Assembly: GCF_001854765.1 (NCBI RefSeq)
Contig: NZ_LJJE01000027.1
Location: forward strand, 1-64,000
Reading direction: 5' to 3'
DNA from: Vibrio sonorensis
GTDB taxonomy: Bacteria > Pseudomonadota > Gammaproteobacteria > Enterobacterales > Vibrionaceae
DNA length: 64,000 nt
A model generated the notes under the pieces. It was not told the DNA's origin. It made no database searches and saw only the letters and a list, made by a program, of their open reading frames with translations. Shown piece after piece: positions 41,002-51,449 of this stretch (positions within the stretch are counted from its first letter, which is position 1; every line of letters begins with the position of its first letter). The translations under genes and the position numbers were made by a program.

Positions 41002-42369
41002 ATGGCTAAGAAAATAGAACACTTAGAGCAAATCGCCGATGGTATCGAAAAACACATTGGCGGATTTAGTAATGTCATCACTTTAACAAACTGTATGACT
41101 AGGGTTCGTTTAGTGGTAAAAGACCGTTCCCTATTTAACGCCGATGCGTTAAAGCAAGTGGAAGGTGTTAACGGCGTCGTGGATGCAGGTGAGCAATACC
41201 AAATTATCGTGGGTATGGGAACTGCTGCTAAGGTCGTTAGCGTGCTAAATAAAAGACAGAACGCCTCGGGTGAAACGCCTCAAGCTTCTAGTCAACCAAC
41301 AAAGCAACCCTTCTCTATCAAACGAGCGTTAAACACACTTGCTGCTATTTTTGTTCCTACTATTCCTGCGTTAATCGGTTGTGGTTTAGTGCTTGGAATG
41401 GTGAACATTTTTAAGCTAATGGCACCAGAATTTGTCGCTGCCAATCCCGATATCTTTGCGCTGTTCACTTTAGTTGGTAAAGGCGTATTTGCCGTTCTAT
41501 CAATTATGATTGGTATGAATACCGCGAAAGAACTTCACGCTTCACCAGCCATTGGCGCAGTAATGGCTGCCGTCCTTACCTCACCGGGCCTTGCCAATAT
41601 TGAACTTTTTGGAAACACTTTGGTTCCTGGTGGCGGTGGTATGTTTGCCGTGCTTCTTGTGTGTATTTTCTCTTCTAAGTTTGAAGTTTGGTTTAGAAGT
41701 CACTGTAAAGAGAGTTTGGATCTTATCTTCACTCCGACATTGACCATTCTAGTTTCATCAGCGGTAGCGCTATTTATCCTACAACCTATCGCACACAGCG
41801 TTAATGTTTGGCTAGGTAACTTAGTATCAGTAGCCCTACTCAACGAATCTGCTGGTTCAGTCGCCGTTGGTGGTGTACTAGGTGGCGGTTTCCTATTCCT
41901 ACTTTTGACAGGTTTACACCAAGGCTTGATCCCTATTCACGCTCAGATCCTAGAAACTTTTGGTCTGAACTACTTATTCCCAATCTTAGCGATGGGTGGC
42001 ATGGGACAAGTAGGTGCAGCAGCGTATGTGTATCTTAGATCCAAGAACGAACGTCTGAGAAAAACCATCACTGGTGCTCTGCCTGTTGGTATTCTAGGTG
42101 TCGGCGAACCACTGCTGTTTGGTGTTTCTTTACCACTGGGTAAAACCTTCGTCGCTGGCTGTATTGGTGGCTTTGCCGGTGGCGCAGTTATGGCTGCATT
42201 CAAAGTCGGTATCATCATCCCATTTGGTACAGCGGGCTTGTCTCTGATCCCTTTAGTTGGTGAAGGGCAAATCCTCTCCTTCTTAATCGCCGTTCTCAGC
42301 GCGTGGGGAGTTGGTTTCTTGGCATCTATGATTTTAGGATTTACGGATCCTGTCGAAAAATCTGCCTAA
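41002..42369 (+). CDS. murP: MurNAc-specific PTS permease, EIIBC (MurP)
   Basis: Imports and phosphorylates MurNAc to MurNAc-6-P. The 455-residue product has an EIIB domain (about 1-85, phosphorylated Cys in TLTNCMTRVRL) and an EIIC domain of about ten membrane segments, with the sugar-binding GVGEPLLFGV loop near residue 370. No EIIA domain is present, so it must use a separate EIIA such as Crr, as E. coli MurP does. The genes around it make MurNAc, rather than sucrose or trehalose, the likely substrate. Followed by an intercistronic hairpin and murR. Confidence 0.9.
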   Translation: MAKKIEHLEQIADGIEKHIGGFSNVITLTNCMTRVRLVVKDRSLFNADALKQVEGVNGVVDAGEQYQIIVGMGTAAKVVSVLNKRQNASGETPQASSQPTKQPFSIKRALNTLAAIFVPTIPALIGCGLVLGMVNIFKLMAPEFVAANPDIFALFTLVGKGVFAVLSIMIGMNTAKELHASPAIGAVMAAVLTSPGLANIELFGNTLVPGGGGMFAVLLVCIFSSKFEVWFRSHCKESLDLIFTPTLTILVSSAVALFILQPIAHSVNVWLGNLVSVALLNESAGSVAVGGVLGGGFLFLLLTGLHQGLIPIHAQILETFGLNYLFPILAMGGMGQVGAAAYVYLRSKNERLRKTITGALPVGILGVGEPLLFGVSLPLGKTFVAGCIGGFAGGAVMAAFKVGIIIPFGTAGLSLIPLVGEGQILSFLIAVLSAWGVGFLASMILGFTDPVEKSA

Positions 42370-42384
42370 AGCCGTTAATATCAT

Positions 42385-42408
42385 CCCGTCATACTCGTGT
42401 ATGGCGGG
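42385..42408 (+). repeat. Hairpin between murP and murR
   Basis: CCCGTCATAC-TCGT-GTATGGCGGG with one G-T pair and no T-run. It may stabilise the upstream mRNA or reduce read-through into murR. Confidence 0.5.
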
Positions 42409-42431
42409 AATATTCACTGTATGAGGTTTAG

Positions 42432-43276
42432 ATGGACAGATTAATCAACAAAATAAAGTCACTTGCGCACTCCGCTAATACTAACCAGCAAAAGATCTCA
42501 CAATTTATCATTGACCAAAACTTTGATCTTTCCCGCTATAGTGCCACTAAAGTAGGTGCTGAACTTGGCCTTAGCGACTCTTCCGTTATCCGTTATGCGA
42601 AGCAGCTGGGATGCCAAGCTTCCCCGACCTAAAACTAAAAATTTCAGCTGCTTCTCTGCAGGTGAAAAACAGAGAAACACAATCCATTTACGCCGAAATT
42701 CACGCCGATGATTCAGCTGAACAGATCGTCGCTAAGTCTAAATTGCTATTTACTAAAAAGATCGAACAATCACTCAGTTTGATCGAGCCGGAAACGATAG
42801 AAGAGTGTGCATCACTGCTCCTTAATGCCCCAAAAATTGTCTTGTCTGGTATTGGTACGTCTGGATTAGTGGCATCTGATATCAATAGCAAACTCATTCG
42901 CATGGGTTTCAACGTACATTTCAATACCGACTACCACACTCAGATTGTTCAGGCTTCACTGCTGAAAGAAGATGACGTGCTCATTGTTATTTCTGCCCGA
43001 GGCAATACCAAAGAAGTCATTTCGGCCATGGAAGTGGCAAAGCACAAAGGTGCCAAGGTGGTAGCGTTAACGCGCTACGGGAAAGGTAAAGTCGCCAAGC
43101 TAGCCGATTTTGTCATCCCCTATTACTACAACGAGGAGCACTCACAATTGGGTATGGTCACTCCTCAGCTATTGCAGATGATCGCCTTTGATGTTCTGTT
43201 TTTTAAACTCAGTACACTGGCAGATTCGACCAACATGGCCACCGCAATAGACTCTATCAAAAAGGTTCAGCAGTAG
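42432..43276 (+). CDS. murR: MurR/RpiR-family regulator, apparent -1 frameshift near 42619
   Basis: Likely repressor of the MurNAc operon. The first 60 codons encode an RpiR-type helix-turn-helix (KISQFIIDQNFDLSRYSATK, LGLSDSSVIRYAKQLGCQ). The frame then shifts; the next frame gives FPDLKLKISAASLQ and a SIS domain (KIVLSGIGTSGLVASDIN, LIVISARGNTKEV, VALTRYGKGKVAKLADF). One missing G in CCAAGCTTCC (expected CCAAGGCTTCC, giving GCQGFPDLK) restores a normal 281-residue regulator. The SIS domain would sense MurNAc-6-P. Unlike E. coli, where murR is divergent, it is in the same direction as murQP. Confidence 0.88.
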
Positions 43277-43287
43277 GAGTTCAACCA

Positions 43288-43623
43288 ATGAAAATAGGCA
43301 ATGACCCAGACTATCGATTTTCCCTTGCTAACGAGCGTACATTTCTTGCGTGGATACGAACTTCTCTCGCATTTCTTGCCACCTCAGTGGCAATCGATAT
43401 CTTAGCCCAAACTCATCACACTCAGCTTTTGCAACACAGCGAATGGTTGAGCAAGGGCTTAGCCGCACTCTCTTGTACTACAGCAGTATGGGCGATATTT
43501 CGCTGGTACCAAAACGAAAAAGCGATGCGCCTTGATGCCCCTCTCCACTATACAAAAGGGCTCTATTTCTTATCTCTCTCTATAGTCTTCTTTGCTGGTT
43601 TTATCGGTTACGCTATCGCATGA
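43288..43623 (+). CDS. DUF202 (YidH-family) inner-membrane protein
   Basis: Small membrane protein of unknown function. The 111-residue product opens with the DUF202 signature RFSLANERTFLAWIRTSLAFLATSVAIDIL and has three hydrophobic segments (about 20-42, 52-70 and 88-110). Starts 12 bases after murR with AGGAGTTC, so probably co-transcribed with the mur genes; its stop overlaps the next start (ATGA). Confidence 0.85.
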   Translation: MKIGNDPDYRFSLANERTFLAWIRTSLAFLATSVAIDILAQTHHTQLLQHSEWLSKGLAALSCTTAVWAIFRWYQNEKAMRLDAPLHYTKGLYFLSLSIVFFAGFIGYAIA

Positions 43624-43904
43624 CAAAAGACAAAGGACTGCAAAGAGAAAGAACCCAACTCTCTTGGACCAGAAGTGGATTGGTGATCACTACCGGCTTG
43701 CTAATGCTAATCAAACTTGGCAGTTTTAACTTGCTTCAACTGGCGTGTGTGATCTTGTTATTTTGGTTTTTGCTCCAGCTAGTCGCAGTGAGAAAGGGAG
43801 AACTTGGTAAGCAGTTGAAAGTATTTAGTCTCGGTGTTTTGGTAAGAAACCTTACCCTCTCTTTTTCGATTTTCTTATGTGCGCTCTGGGTTCTGATTCA
43901 TTAA
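43620..43904 (+). CDS. DUF202 (YidG-like) inner-membrane protein
   Basis: Second DUF202-type membrane protein, 94 residues, with the shortened motif GLQRERTQLSWTRSGLVITTG and three hydrophobic stretches. ATGA overlap with the preceding gene indicates coupled translation. E. coli also has such a pair (yidH-yidG). Function unknown. Convergent with folA, about 25 bases from its stop. Confidence 0.8.
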   Translation: MTKDKGLQRERTQLSWTRSGLVITTGLLMLIKLGSFNLLQLACVILLFWFLLQLVAVRKGELGKQLKVFSLGVLVRNLTLSFSIFLCALWVLIH

Positions 43905-43929
43905 GAATCATCAACCAGAGCGATATAAG

Positions 43930-44409
43930 CTACTTCTCTAACACGACAAAACGCATGTTGTAAGCGTTTTTCTCGTCGGCAAGGTACTGCTCGGAATATG
44001 TTTCTTTGTATTCTTGTTCCCACTCAGGAAATTGAGTATCCCCGTCGATATCAGCATCGATGTAAGTCACGTAAAGCTTATCTGCCTTAGGCAAGCAAGC
44101 TTTATATATTGCACCACCACCAATGATCATCACTTCTTCAACATCCCCAGCGACTTCAAGCGCTTTTTCAATGGAAGTCACTGTCGTAACACCTTCTATA
44201 GAAAGTGAAGCGTCTCGGCTTATGACAATATTTGGTCTGCCGGGCAATGGTCGCCCGATAGATTCATAGGTTTTACGACCCATAATTACAGGTTTACCCA
44301 TAGTGCAGCGCTTAAACCAAGCAAAATCTGCGGGTAGATGCCACGGCATCTGATTGTCTTTACCAATAACTCTATTTTTCGCCATCGCGGCAATCATACT
44401 AATGTTCAT
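43930..44409 (-). CDS. folA: Dihydrofolate reductase
   Basis: NADPH-dependent reduction of dihydrofolate; the trimethoprim target. The 159-residue product has SMIAAMAKNRVIGKDNQMPWHLPADFAWFKR (catalytic Asp and the M20-type loop), VIMGRKTYESIGRPLPGR, NIVISRD and VMIIGGGAIYKACLP. Length matches E. coli FolA (159). The residues usually altered in trimethoprim resistance look wild-type by eye (for example the W-H-L and D positions), but no resistance claim can be made. Upstream of it on the same strand is the ThrE-type pair. Confidence 0.96.
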   Translation of the reverse strand: MNISMIAAMAKNRVIGKDNQMPWHLPADFAWFKRCTMGKPVIMGRKTYESIGRPLPGRPNIVISRDASLSIEGVTTVTSIEKALEVAGDVEEVMIIGGGAIYKACLPKADKLYVTYIDADIDGDTQFPEWEQEYKETYSEQYLADEKNAYNMRFVVLEK

Positions 44410-44423
44410 TTGACTCCTTCAAT

Positions 44424-44897
44424 TTATACAATCGGTCGGCGGCGATAAAACAACAAACCGGGCATTGCCAAACCAACCGCCAATCCTGCGATAATAAACA
44501 TGGCTTTGAGAAAATTTTCCATCAAAGAAGACATTAACTCAAGAGAATAACCTTGTTGATTAAGCTCCACTAGAGCGATCATCGCTTTAAAGGCAAACAC
44601 CCCTGGAATCATGGGAATAACTGACGCTACGGTAAACACTTTTGGGTGAGCCAGAAAACGGTGAGACCAATGCACACCAACCATGCCCACTAGTGTTGCG
44701 GCAAAAAACGTTGCCCATTCGATAGGAATGCCATAATGCATCATTAGATATCGAGAACCGTGCCCTAGTGCCCCGCCAATAGCGCAGTACTTTAATGCGT
44801 TTTGCGGTACGTTGAACACCAAGGCAAAACCAACTGCAGGAATGGCGGCAAAAAACATGTCGTTAAGCAGACCGAGTAACAAGCCAAAAGAAATCAT
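44424..44897 (-). CDS. ThrE-type threonine/serine exporter, YjjB-like subunit
   Basis: The shorter half of a split ThrE exporter (DUF3815). From the ATG at 44895-44897 (MISFGLLLGLLNDMFFAAIP) the product is 157 residues with about five membrane segments and the family motif FALVFNVPQNALKYCA, ALGHGSRYL, FLAHPKVFTVASVIPMIPG, and a C-terminal GLLFYRRRP. This start overlaps the stop of the longer half (ATGA), a sign of coupling, and aligns with E. coli YjjB; the frame extends to 44951 but that part is not family-like. In E. coli YjjBP is a succinate exporter, so substrate is open. Confidence 0.88.
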   Translation of the reverse strand: MISFGLLLGLLNDMFFAAIPAVGFALVFNVPQNALKYCAIGGALGHGSRYLMMHYGIPIEWATFFAATLVGMVGVHWSHRFLAHPKVFTVASVIPMIPGVFAFKAMIALVELNQQGYSLELMSSLMENFLKAMFIIAGLAVGLAMPGLLFYRRRPIV

Positions 44898-45661
44898 GCC
44901 ACCCACCCCCAAACACCAACCAAGCTCATCGCAGCAACAATACCCAAACAAGTAGCCAGAGTGAGAAGACTTGCCATCACAAAACGGGCAATACCCATAT
45001 TGATGTACCCCTTAAGCATATCCGCCACCGAGTTGATTAAGGGAAAACCCGGAACTAACATCAACACAGAAGAAGCCATGACTATAAAGGGAGTATTGCC
45101 AATGTCGAAGATGACTGCCTGAGCCGATACCACCGTTGTTACAAACGCAGTAACAGCAAAGTTCATCAAAGGGTTAAAGTGACGATGACCAATTTCTTGT
45201 CGTACAATCATTCCAATTGCAGACGCGAAAAACGTCATAAAGAAAATGGCCCAATCCCCACCTGCCAAACGACTAAAAGCAGCACAAGACAGGCCAATCA
45301 TGAGCACTACCAGCCAGCGATTGTAGCGCTCTGGACTGATCTCATTGATCTTTTCTTGTGCCATAGAAGCATCGAGAATGCCTCGCTCCAACATAATGCA
45401 AATGCGTTGGACTTGGGTTATCACACGCATGTTAATCCCGCGGTCAGGACTGCGCCGTGCTGTTGTAATACAGTGTTCTTGATAAACGGTAGTGACCACG
45501 AGTGAACTCGCAGATAGCGAAACTTCCACTTCATCCATTCCGCAAGCCAGTCCTATACGTCTAATAATGTCTCCGACTAGAGTGCTTTCCGCACCATGAG
45601 CCAGTAACATTTGTCCAGATTGTGCAATGAGGCGCGACACTGCCCTTTGCTTAGAAGCCAT
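44894..45661 (-). CDS. ThrE-type threonine/serine exporter, YjjP-like subunit
   Basis: The longer half of a split ThrE exporter (DUF1212). The product (255 residues from the ATG at 45659-45661, MASKQRAVSRLIAQ) has a soluble N-terminus with QMLLAHGAESTLVGDIIRRIG and EVSLSASSLVVTTV, then about five membrane segments from WLVVLMIGLSCAAFSRLAGG and the LMLVPGFPLINSVADML motif. A start four codons earlier (45673) is possible. Couples by ATGA to the YjjB-like gene; folA follows. Confidence 0.88.
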   Translation of the reverse strand: MASKQRAVSRLIAQSGQMLLAHGAESTLVGDIIRRIGLACGMDEVEVSLSASSLVVTTVYQEHCITTARRSPDRGINMRVITQVQRICIMLERGILDASMAQEKINEISPERYNRWLVVLMIGLSCAAFSRLAGGDWAIFFMTFFASAIGMIVRQEIGHRHFNPLMNFAVTAFVTTVVSAQAVIFDIGNTPFIVMASSVLMLVPGFPLINSVADMLKGYINMGIARFVMASLLTLATCLGIVAAMSLVGVWGWVA

Positions 45662-45734
45662 CCTTACTCCCAATGTACCTTTCCATTAAACCGTATTCTG
45701 ACAGATAAAATACAGAAACCTTTGATTTAGACAC

Positions 45735-45763
45735 AAAAAAACCGCAATAAAATTGCGGCTTTA
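45735..45763 (-). terminator. Terminator after obgE
   Basis: CCGCAA-TAAAA-TTGCGG with A-run on the left (T-run when read leftward), 14 bases past the obgE stop. Confidence 0.82.
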
Positions 45764-45776
45764 TGTCTAAGATCGA

Positions 45777-46985
<1,209 letters not shown>

Positions 46986-47103
46986 CTATCAATTCTAGCA
47001 GATCCCACTTTCGGATCGATCACCTGTGATCTTGGATCGCCGCTCTGGAAAAATGGACAAAAACTCTTTGCCAGAATCCTTGTCAATATTCCCTAAGTCG
47101 CAA

Positions 47104-47134
47104 TAAAAAACCCTGCCGAATCGGCAGGGCTTTT
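47104..47134. terminator. Terminator after rpmA
   Basis: CCCTGCCGA/TCGGCAGGG stem with A-run left and T-run right, 22 bases past the rpmA stop, separating the rplU-rpmA transcript from obgE. Confidence 0.87.
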
Positions 47135-47155
47135 GAATTCAGCGAGAAAGGTAAA

Positions 47156-47425
<270 letters not shown>

Positions 47426-47434
47426 CTAAATCAA

Positions 47435-47746
47435 TTAAGCGTTGATGCCAGTGATTTTCACTTCAGTGAACCACTGACGGTGACCTTGTTGCTTACGAGA
47501 GTGCTTACGACGACGGAACTTAACGACTTTTACTTTATCGCCACGACCGTGTTGTACTACTTCTGCAACAACTTTGCCGCCCTCTACAAGAGGTGCGCCA
47601 ACTTTAACTTCTTCACCGTTAGCAACAAGAAGAACTTTATCAAATTCAACAGTTGCACCAGTTTCAACGTCCAATTTCTCTAAACGAAGAGTTTGACCTT
47701 CGCTTACACGGTGTTGTTTACCACCAGATTGGAAAACAGCGTACAT
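47435..47746 (-). CDS. rplU: 50S ribosomal protein L21
   Basis: Large-subunit protein binding 23S rRNA domain II. The 103-residue product ([51 protein letters not shown]) matches the family. First gene of rplU-rpmA; divergent from ispB, the conserved order. Confidence 0.98.
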   Translation of the reverse strand: MYAVFQSGGKQHRVSEGQTLRLEKLDVETGATVEFDKVLLVANGEEVKVGAPLVEGGKVVAEVVQHGRGDKVKVVKFRRRKHSRKQQGHRQWFTEVKITGINA

Positions 47747-48018
47747 ATCTTACTCCGCTTTTTCCGCACAGCCTTTTGCGTATATCTTGTGCAAACAGGG
47801 TGTGCGCTAAACTAATCATCAATAGGGCGCAGATTCTACAGAAAGGATGTCCCTATGACAAGCCATATTTTGAAAAAAATGGCGAAAAGCTAATCGCCAA
47901 ACAAAAGTGCGCCGATCATGCCTTTTAACCGTGTATTTATCAACGTTTTTTAGTGTATTATTCAACAACTAAAGCAGACAAGAACACCTTGCAGGATCTA
48001 ACTTCAGCCGGACTTACA

Positions 48019-48990
48019 ATGGATTTTAAAGCTATCCAAGCGCTTACTGCCGATGACATGGCAAAAGTGAATCAAATTATACAATCACAATTGAACTCAG
48101 ATGTTTCTCTTATTAACCAGCTTGGCTTTTATATAGTCAATAGCGGTGGTAAGCGTATTAGACCACTGTTGGCGGTATTATCAGCCCGTGCGCTCGACTA
48201 CAAAGGAGAGCACCACAATACAGCCGCTGCCTTTATTGAGTTTATCCACACGGCGACCCTGTTGCACGACGATGTCGTCGATGAATCTGATATGCGCAGA
48301 GGTAAAGCAACGGCCAATGCCGCGTTTGGTAATGCGGCCAGTGTTCTGGTCGGAGACTTTATCTATACGCGCTCTTTTCAAATGATGACAGAGCTAGGAT
48401 CAATGAAGATCCTCAAATTGATGAGTGATGCGGTAAATGTAATAGCAGAAGGCGAAGTTCTTCAACTGATGAACTGCAACGATCCAAACACTACCGAAGA
48501 GAGTTACATGCAAGTCATCTACTCGAAGACGGCAAGGTTGTTTGAGGCTGCAACTCAAATTGGCGCCATACTCAGCGACGCGCCCAATGACATTGAAGAG
48601 GCCTTGCAAAATTACGGCAAGTACTTAGGAACTGCGTTCCAGCTTATCGATGATGTCATGGATTACACTTCAGACGGCGACGAGATGGGTAAAAACGTCG
48701 GTGACGACTTGGCAGAAGGCAAGCCAACCCTTCCCTTACTTCACGCCATGCACAACAGCGCTCCAGAGCAAAGTGCAATGATTAGAGAAGCGATTGAAAA
48801 ATCCAATGGTATGGACAAACTCGACCCAATACTCGCAGTCATGAACGAAGTGGGTTCTCTGGAGTACACAAGAGAAAAAGCATACCAAGAAGCCGATAAG
48901 GCAATAGAAGCCCTCTCTGTTCTTCCTAACTCGCCATACAAAGAAGCCCTGATAACGCTCGCACATATGTCGGTTCACAGAACAAAGTAA
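48019..48990 (+). CDS. ispB: Octaprenyl diphosphate synthase
   Basis: Builds the C40 side chain of ubiquinone and menaquinone. From the ATG at 48019 (MDFKAIQALTADDMAKVN) the product is 323 residues, the same as E. coli IspB. Visible: GGKRIRPLLAVLSAR, first Asp-rich motif LLHDDVVDESDMRRG, second Asp-rich motif FQLIDDVMDYTSDGDEMGKN. The upstream GTG at 47953 would add 22 residues with no family match. Divergent from rplU; ends at a bidirectional hairpin shared with the 63-residue protein gene. Confidence 0.96.
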   Translation: MDFKAIQALTADDMAKVNQIIQSQLNSDVSLINQLGFYIVNSGGKRIRPLLAVLSARALDYKGEHHNTAAAFIEFIHTATLLHDDVVDESDMRRGKATANAAFGNAASVLVGDFIYTRSFQMMTELGSMKILKLMSDAVNVIAEGEVLQLMNCNDPNTTEESYMQVIYSKTARLFEAATQIGAILSDAPNDIEEALQNYGKYLGTAFQLIDDVMDYTSDGDEMGKNVGDDLAEGKPTLPLLHAMHNSAPEQSAMIREAIEKSNGMDKLDPILAVMNEVGSLEYTREKAYQEADKAIEALSVLPNSPYKEALITLAHMSVHRTK

Positions 48991-49012
48991 AGCTCGCCTG
49001 TTGCAGTAAACC

Positions 49013-49039
49013 AAAGGAAGGCAATTTGCCTTCCTTTTT
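49013..49039. terminator. Bidirectional terminator between ispB and the 63-residue protein gene
   Basis: AAAGGAAGGCAA/TTGCCTTCCTTT with adjoining T-run. It touches the stop codon of the convergent small gene (49038). Confidence 0.82.
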
Positions 49040-49229
49040 AGTAGTAGCGGTGACAACCACCGTGAAGTTGCAGGTTCTCTTCGAGCTCTCTCGCTTCAGC
49101 AGTGAATTGCTGATGGGAAGCCTGCTCTTCTAGCAAAATTGTGCCCATTTCTCTATCGACAGCCAATACCAAGCCGACTTTGCGATCGCATTCGACAAAC
49201 ATGCCCGTTTTCACATTTTCAATATCCAT
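49038..49229 (-). CDS. Conserved-looking small protein of unknown function
   Basis: I do not recognise this 63-residue protein. It reads MDIENVKTGMFVECDRKVGL, then a beta-rich stretch with alternating charged residues, ending LHGGCHRYY. No membrane segment or signal peptide. The start has a strong AAGGAGGAAAC Shine-Dalgarno and the gene is framed by terminators, supporting a real gene. The N-terminal pattern (GMFVxCDRKVGLVLAVDREMGTI) suggests a small beta-barrel fold, but that is inference. Lies between ispB and mdh. Confidence 0.75.
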   Translation of the reverse strand: MDIENVKTGMFVECDRKVGLVLAVDREMGTILLEEQASHQQFTAEARELEENLQLHGGCHRYY

Positions 49230-49274
49230 AGTTTCCTCCTTTATATAGGAAATTACGGACTGAGAAATAGAAAG

Positions 49275-49304
49275 ATCAAAAAAGCCGATCTTAGGATCGG
49301 CTTT
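49275..49304 (-). terminator. Terminator after mdh
   Basis: GCCGATC-TTAG-GATCGGC with T-run leftward, 21 bases past the mdh stop. Confidence 0.85.
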
Positions 49305-49325
49305 AGCTATCTTGTTATAGTGTGA

Positions 49326-50261
49326 CTACTTTGCGAAATCGACACCAATTTCTATATCGCCACTTAGTGTCTCAAGCATACCGTCCAGTGCTGCTTGCTC
49401 AAACTGGCTAAGTGCACCGTAGCTAAGTACTTCTTCGACACCTTCTTTACCCAATTTTACTGGTTGAGCAAAGTAAGGCGTGTGATCGCCAGGGCCTTCT
49501 ACATAAGCACACTCAACAACGCCTTCTTCACCTTGAAGCGCTTTAACAAGAGCAAGTCCAAAGCGACATGCTGCTTGGCCCATAGAGAGCGTAGCAGAAC
49601 CACCACCTGCTTTTGCTTCAACAACTTCCGTACCCGCATTTTGAATACGCTTAGTCAGCGCCGCCACTTCTTCATCAGTGAACTCAACACCTTCTACCTG
49701 AGATAGAAGAGGTAGAATAGTCACACCTGAGTGGCCACCGATAACAGGTACTCGAACGTCACCTGGATCTTTACCTTTTAACTCAGCAACGAACGTCTCT
49801 GAGCGAATAACATCTAGAGTTGTGACACCGAAGAGCTTGCGTTTGTCGTAAACACCTGCTTTTTTCAAAACTTCCGCAGCAATTGGCACTGTTGTATTTA
49901 CAGGGTTTGTGATGATACCGATACAAGCTTTAGGACATACTTGCGCAATTTTTTCCGCTAGAGATTTAACGATGCCGGCATTTACGTTAAACAGATCGGC
50001 GCGATCCATTCCAGGTTTACGAGCAACGCCCGCAGAGATAAGAACCACGTCAGCACCCTCTAGTGCTGGAGTAGGATCTTCACCAGCGTATCCTTTAATA
50101 GACACTGGTGTTGGGATATGACTTAGATCAGCAGCAACACCAGGCGTCACAGGTGCAATATCGTATAGAGCAAGATCTGAACCTGCAGGCAGGCGATTTT
50201 TTAGCAATAGAGCTAGGGCTTGACCGATGCCTCCAGCGGCACCAATTACGGCTACTTTCAT
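49326..50261 (-). CDS. mdh: Malate dehydrogenase (NAD)
   Basis: TCA-cycle malate/oxaloacetate interconversion. The 311-residue product has the nucleotide motif [19 protein letters not shown], substrate Arg residues in [41 protein letters not shown] (catalytic Asp and Arg) and [17 protein letters not shown] (catalytic His). Matches E. coli Mdh length (312). Divergent from argR, the conserved arrangement. Strong AAGGAG Shine-Dalgarno. Confidence 0.98.
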   Translation of the reverse strand: MKVAVIGAAGGIGQALALLLKNRLPAGSDLALYDIAPVTPGVAADLSHIPTPVSIKGYAGEDPTPALEGADVVLISAGVARKPGMDRADLFNVNAGIVKSLAEKIAQVCPKACIGIITNPVNTTVPIAAEVLKKAGVYDKRKLFGVTTLDVIRSETFVAELKGKDPGDVRVPVIGGHSGVTILPLLSQVEGVEFTDEEVAALTKRIQNAGTEVVEAKAGGGSATLSMGQAACRFGLALVKALQGEEGVVECAYVEGPGDHTPYFAQPVKLGKEGVEEVLSYGALSQFEQAALDGMLETLSGDIEIGVDFAK

Positions 50262-50749
50262 CGTAGTTCTCCTTGAGATAAATCTCTTATAAATGTCTTG
50301 TAGGGTGATTCGTAATCATGTGTTTCAAAATTATAGTAATCACATCTCCATTACAATCGTTTAACTTCATCTTTGCGACTTCGCTCAACTCAGTCTTCAC
50401 GTGCTACGACCCCCTGCAGGATTATTAACTGAATCCCAGGTTTTGACAAAGTTTTCTCGACCTATTTATCCCACAAAAAACAGGGATTTTATGAGATTAA
50501 ATCCAACTTTTCGCGGTTCTATAATGGCTGGTTTATTAATAACATTTAACTTTCATTTTCACGAATAAAATCACCTGAAAGAAACAAGTTGTTTACTTAA
50601 TGAATGACATTAGTCGCGTAGAGAATATTCGGTTTGTCATCAGGCGGGATTTACAGTGATGTGACAGACAGATTTTACCTCTTCGTTTGTTTAAAAGTGC
50701 ATAGCTATGCGAAAATATTCACTTCCAAACATAAATGGGCAAAAGAACC
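50262..50749. other. Divergent mdh-argR intergenic region
   Basis: About 490 bases with promoters for both genes. I see a GGATTT...AAATCC imperfect hairpin near 50485-50507, a 12-base palindrome GCATAGCTATGC at 50699-50710 and a candidate ARG box at 50708-50721. No credible gene. Confidence 0.5.
50708..50721. promoter_or_regulatory. Candidate ARG box before argR
   Basis: TGCGAAAATATTCA matches TGAAT-N4-ATTCA at 7 of 10 fixed positions, 28 bases before the argR ATG, and partly overlaps the palindrome GCATAGCTATGC. ArgR autoregulation is known in E. coli; here it is inference. Confidence 0.35.
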
Positions 50750-51220
50750 ATGCGTAATTCAGAAAAACAAGATAACCTCGTCCGTGCATTTAAAGCTCTC
50801 CTTAAAGAAGAACGATTCGGCTCTCAGGGTGATATCGTCGAAGCACTGAAGAATGAAGGTTTCGAAAACATCAACCAGTCAAAAGTCTCTCGCATGCTAA
50901 CTAAATTTGGTGCGGTGAGAACTCGTAATGCAAAAATGGAAATGGTTTACTGCCTTCCAGCGGAACTGGGTGTCCCTACGGTTTCAAGTTCATTACGAGA
51001 ACTTGTTCTAGATATCGACCACAATGCAGCATTAGTAGTGATTCATACTGGGCCCGGTGCGGCGCAGCTTATTGCACGCTTATTGGATTCGCTCGGCAAA
51101 GCGGAGGGTATTTTAGGAGTCGTGGCAGGAGATGACACCATTTTTATCACGCCAACTTTGAATATAACGACAGAACAATTATTTAAGTCTGTCTGTGACC
51201 TATTCGAATACACGGGCTAA
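50750..51220 (+). CDS. argR: Arginine repressor ArgR
   Basis: Hexameric arginine-responsive regulator and XerCD accessory factor. From the ATG at 50750 ([20 protein letters not shown]) it is 156 residues, the same as E. coli ArgR. Winged helix with [20 protein letters not shown] and [19 protein letters not shown], and arginine-binding [20 protein letters not shown] and VAGDDTIF. An ATG five codons upstream (50735) is possible but has no better Shine-Dalgarno. Divergent from mdh; ended by a terminator. Confidence 0.96.
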   Translation: MRNSEKQDNLVRAFKALLKEERFGSQGDIVEALKNEGFENINQSKVSRMLTKFGAVRTRNAKMEMVYCLPAELGVPTVSSSLRELVLDIDHNAALVVIHTGPGAAQLIARLLDSLGKAEGILGVVAGDDTIFITPTLNITTEQLFKSVCDLFEYTG

Positions 51221-51245
51221 TGACAATTTATTGTCACTGATTATC

Positions 51246-51272
51246 AGTCACGCCAAAATAACTGGCGTGACT
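51246..51272 (+). terminator. Terminator-like hairpin after argR
   Basis: AGTCACGCCA/TGGCGTGACT with a 7-base loop, 25 bases past the argR stop. The T-run comes 11 bases later (CATTTTT), so efficiency is uncertain. Confidence 0.65.
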
Positions 51273-51314
51273 TATGTCACATTTTTACCAAACTAGTCAT
51301 ATCATTTTCATTTA

Positions 51315-51337
51315 CTGATAAACCCATGATTTATCAG
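51315..51337. promoter_or_regulatory. Inverted repeat upstream of the TRAP receptor gene
   Basis: CTGATAAA, seven bases, TTTATCAG. Perfect 8-bp arms about 215 bases before the receptor start. Position suits an operator; the regulator is unknown. Confidence 0.35.
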
Positions 51338-51449
51338 GCCTCAAGCTAATACTTTACCAACAATACTTCCCTTACATTTCAGTGTAATTTGCTACATTTC
51401 TTAACAATCGTATAATTATGTGCCGTTTTTTTTGCTATGATTCAGCCAC

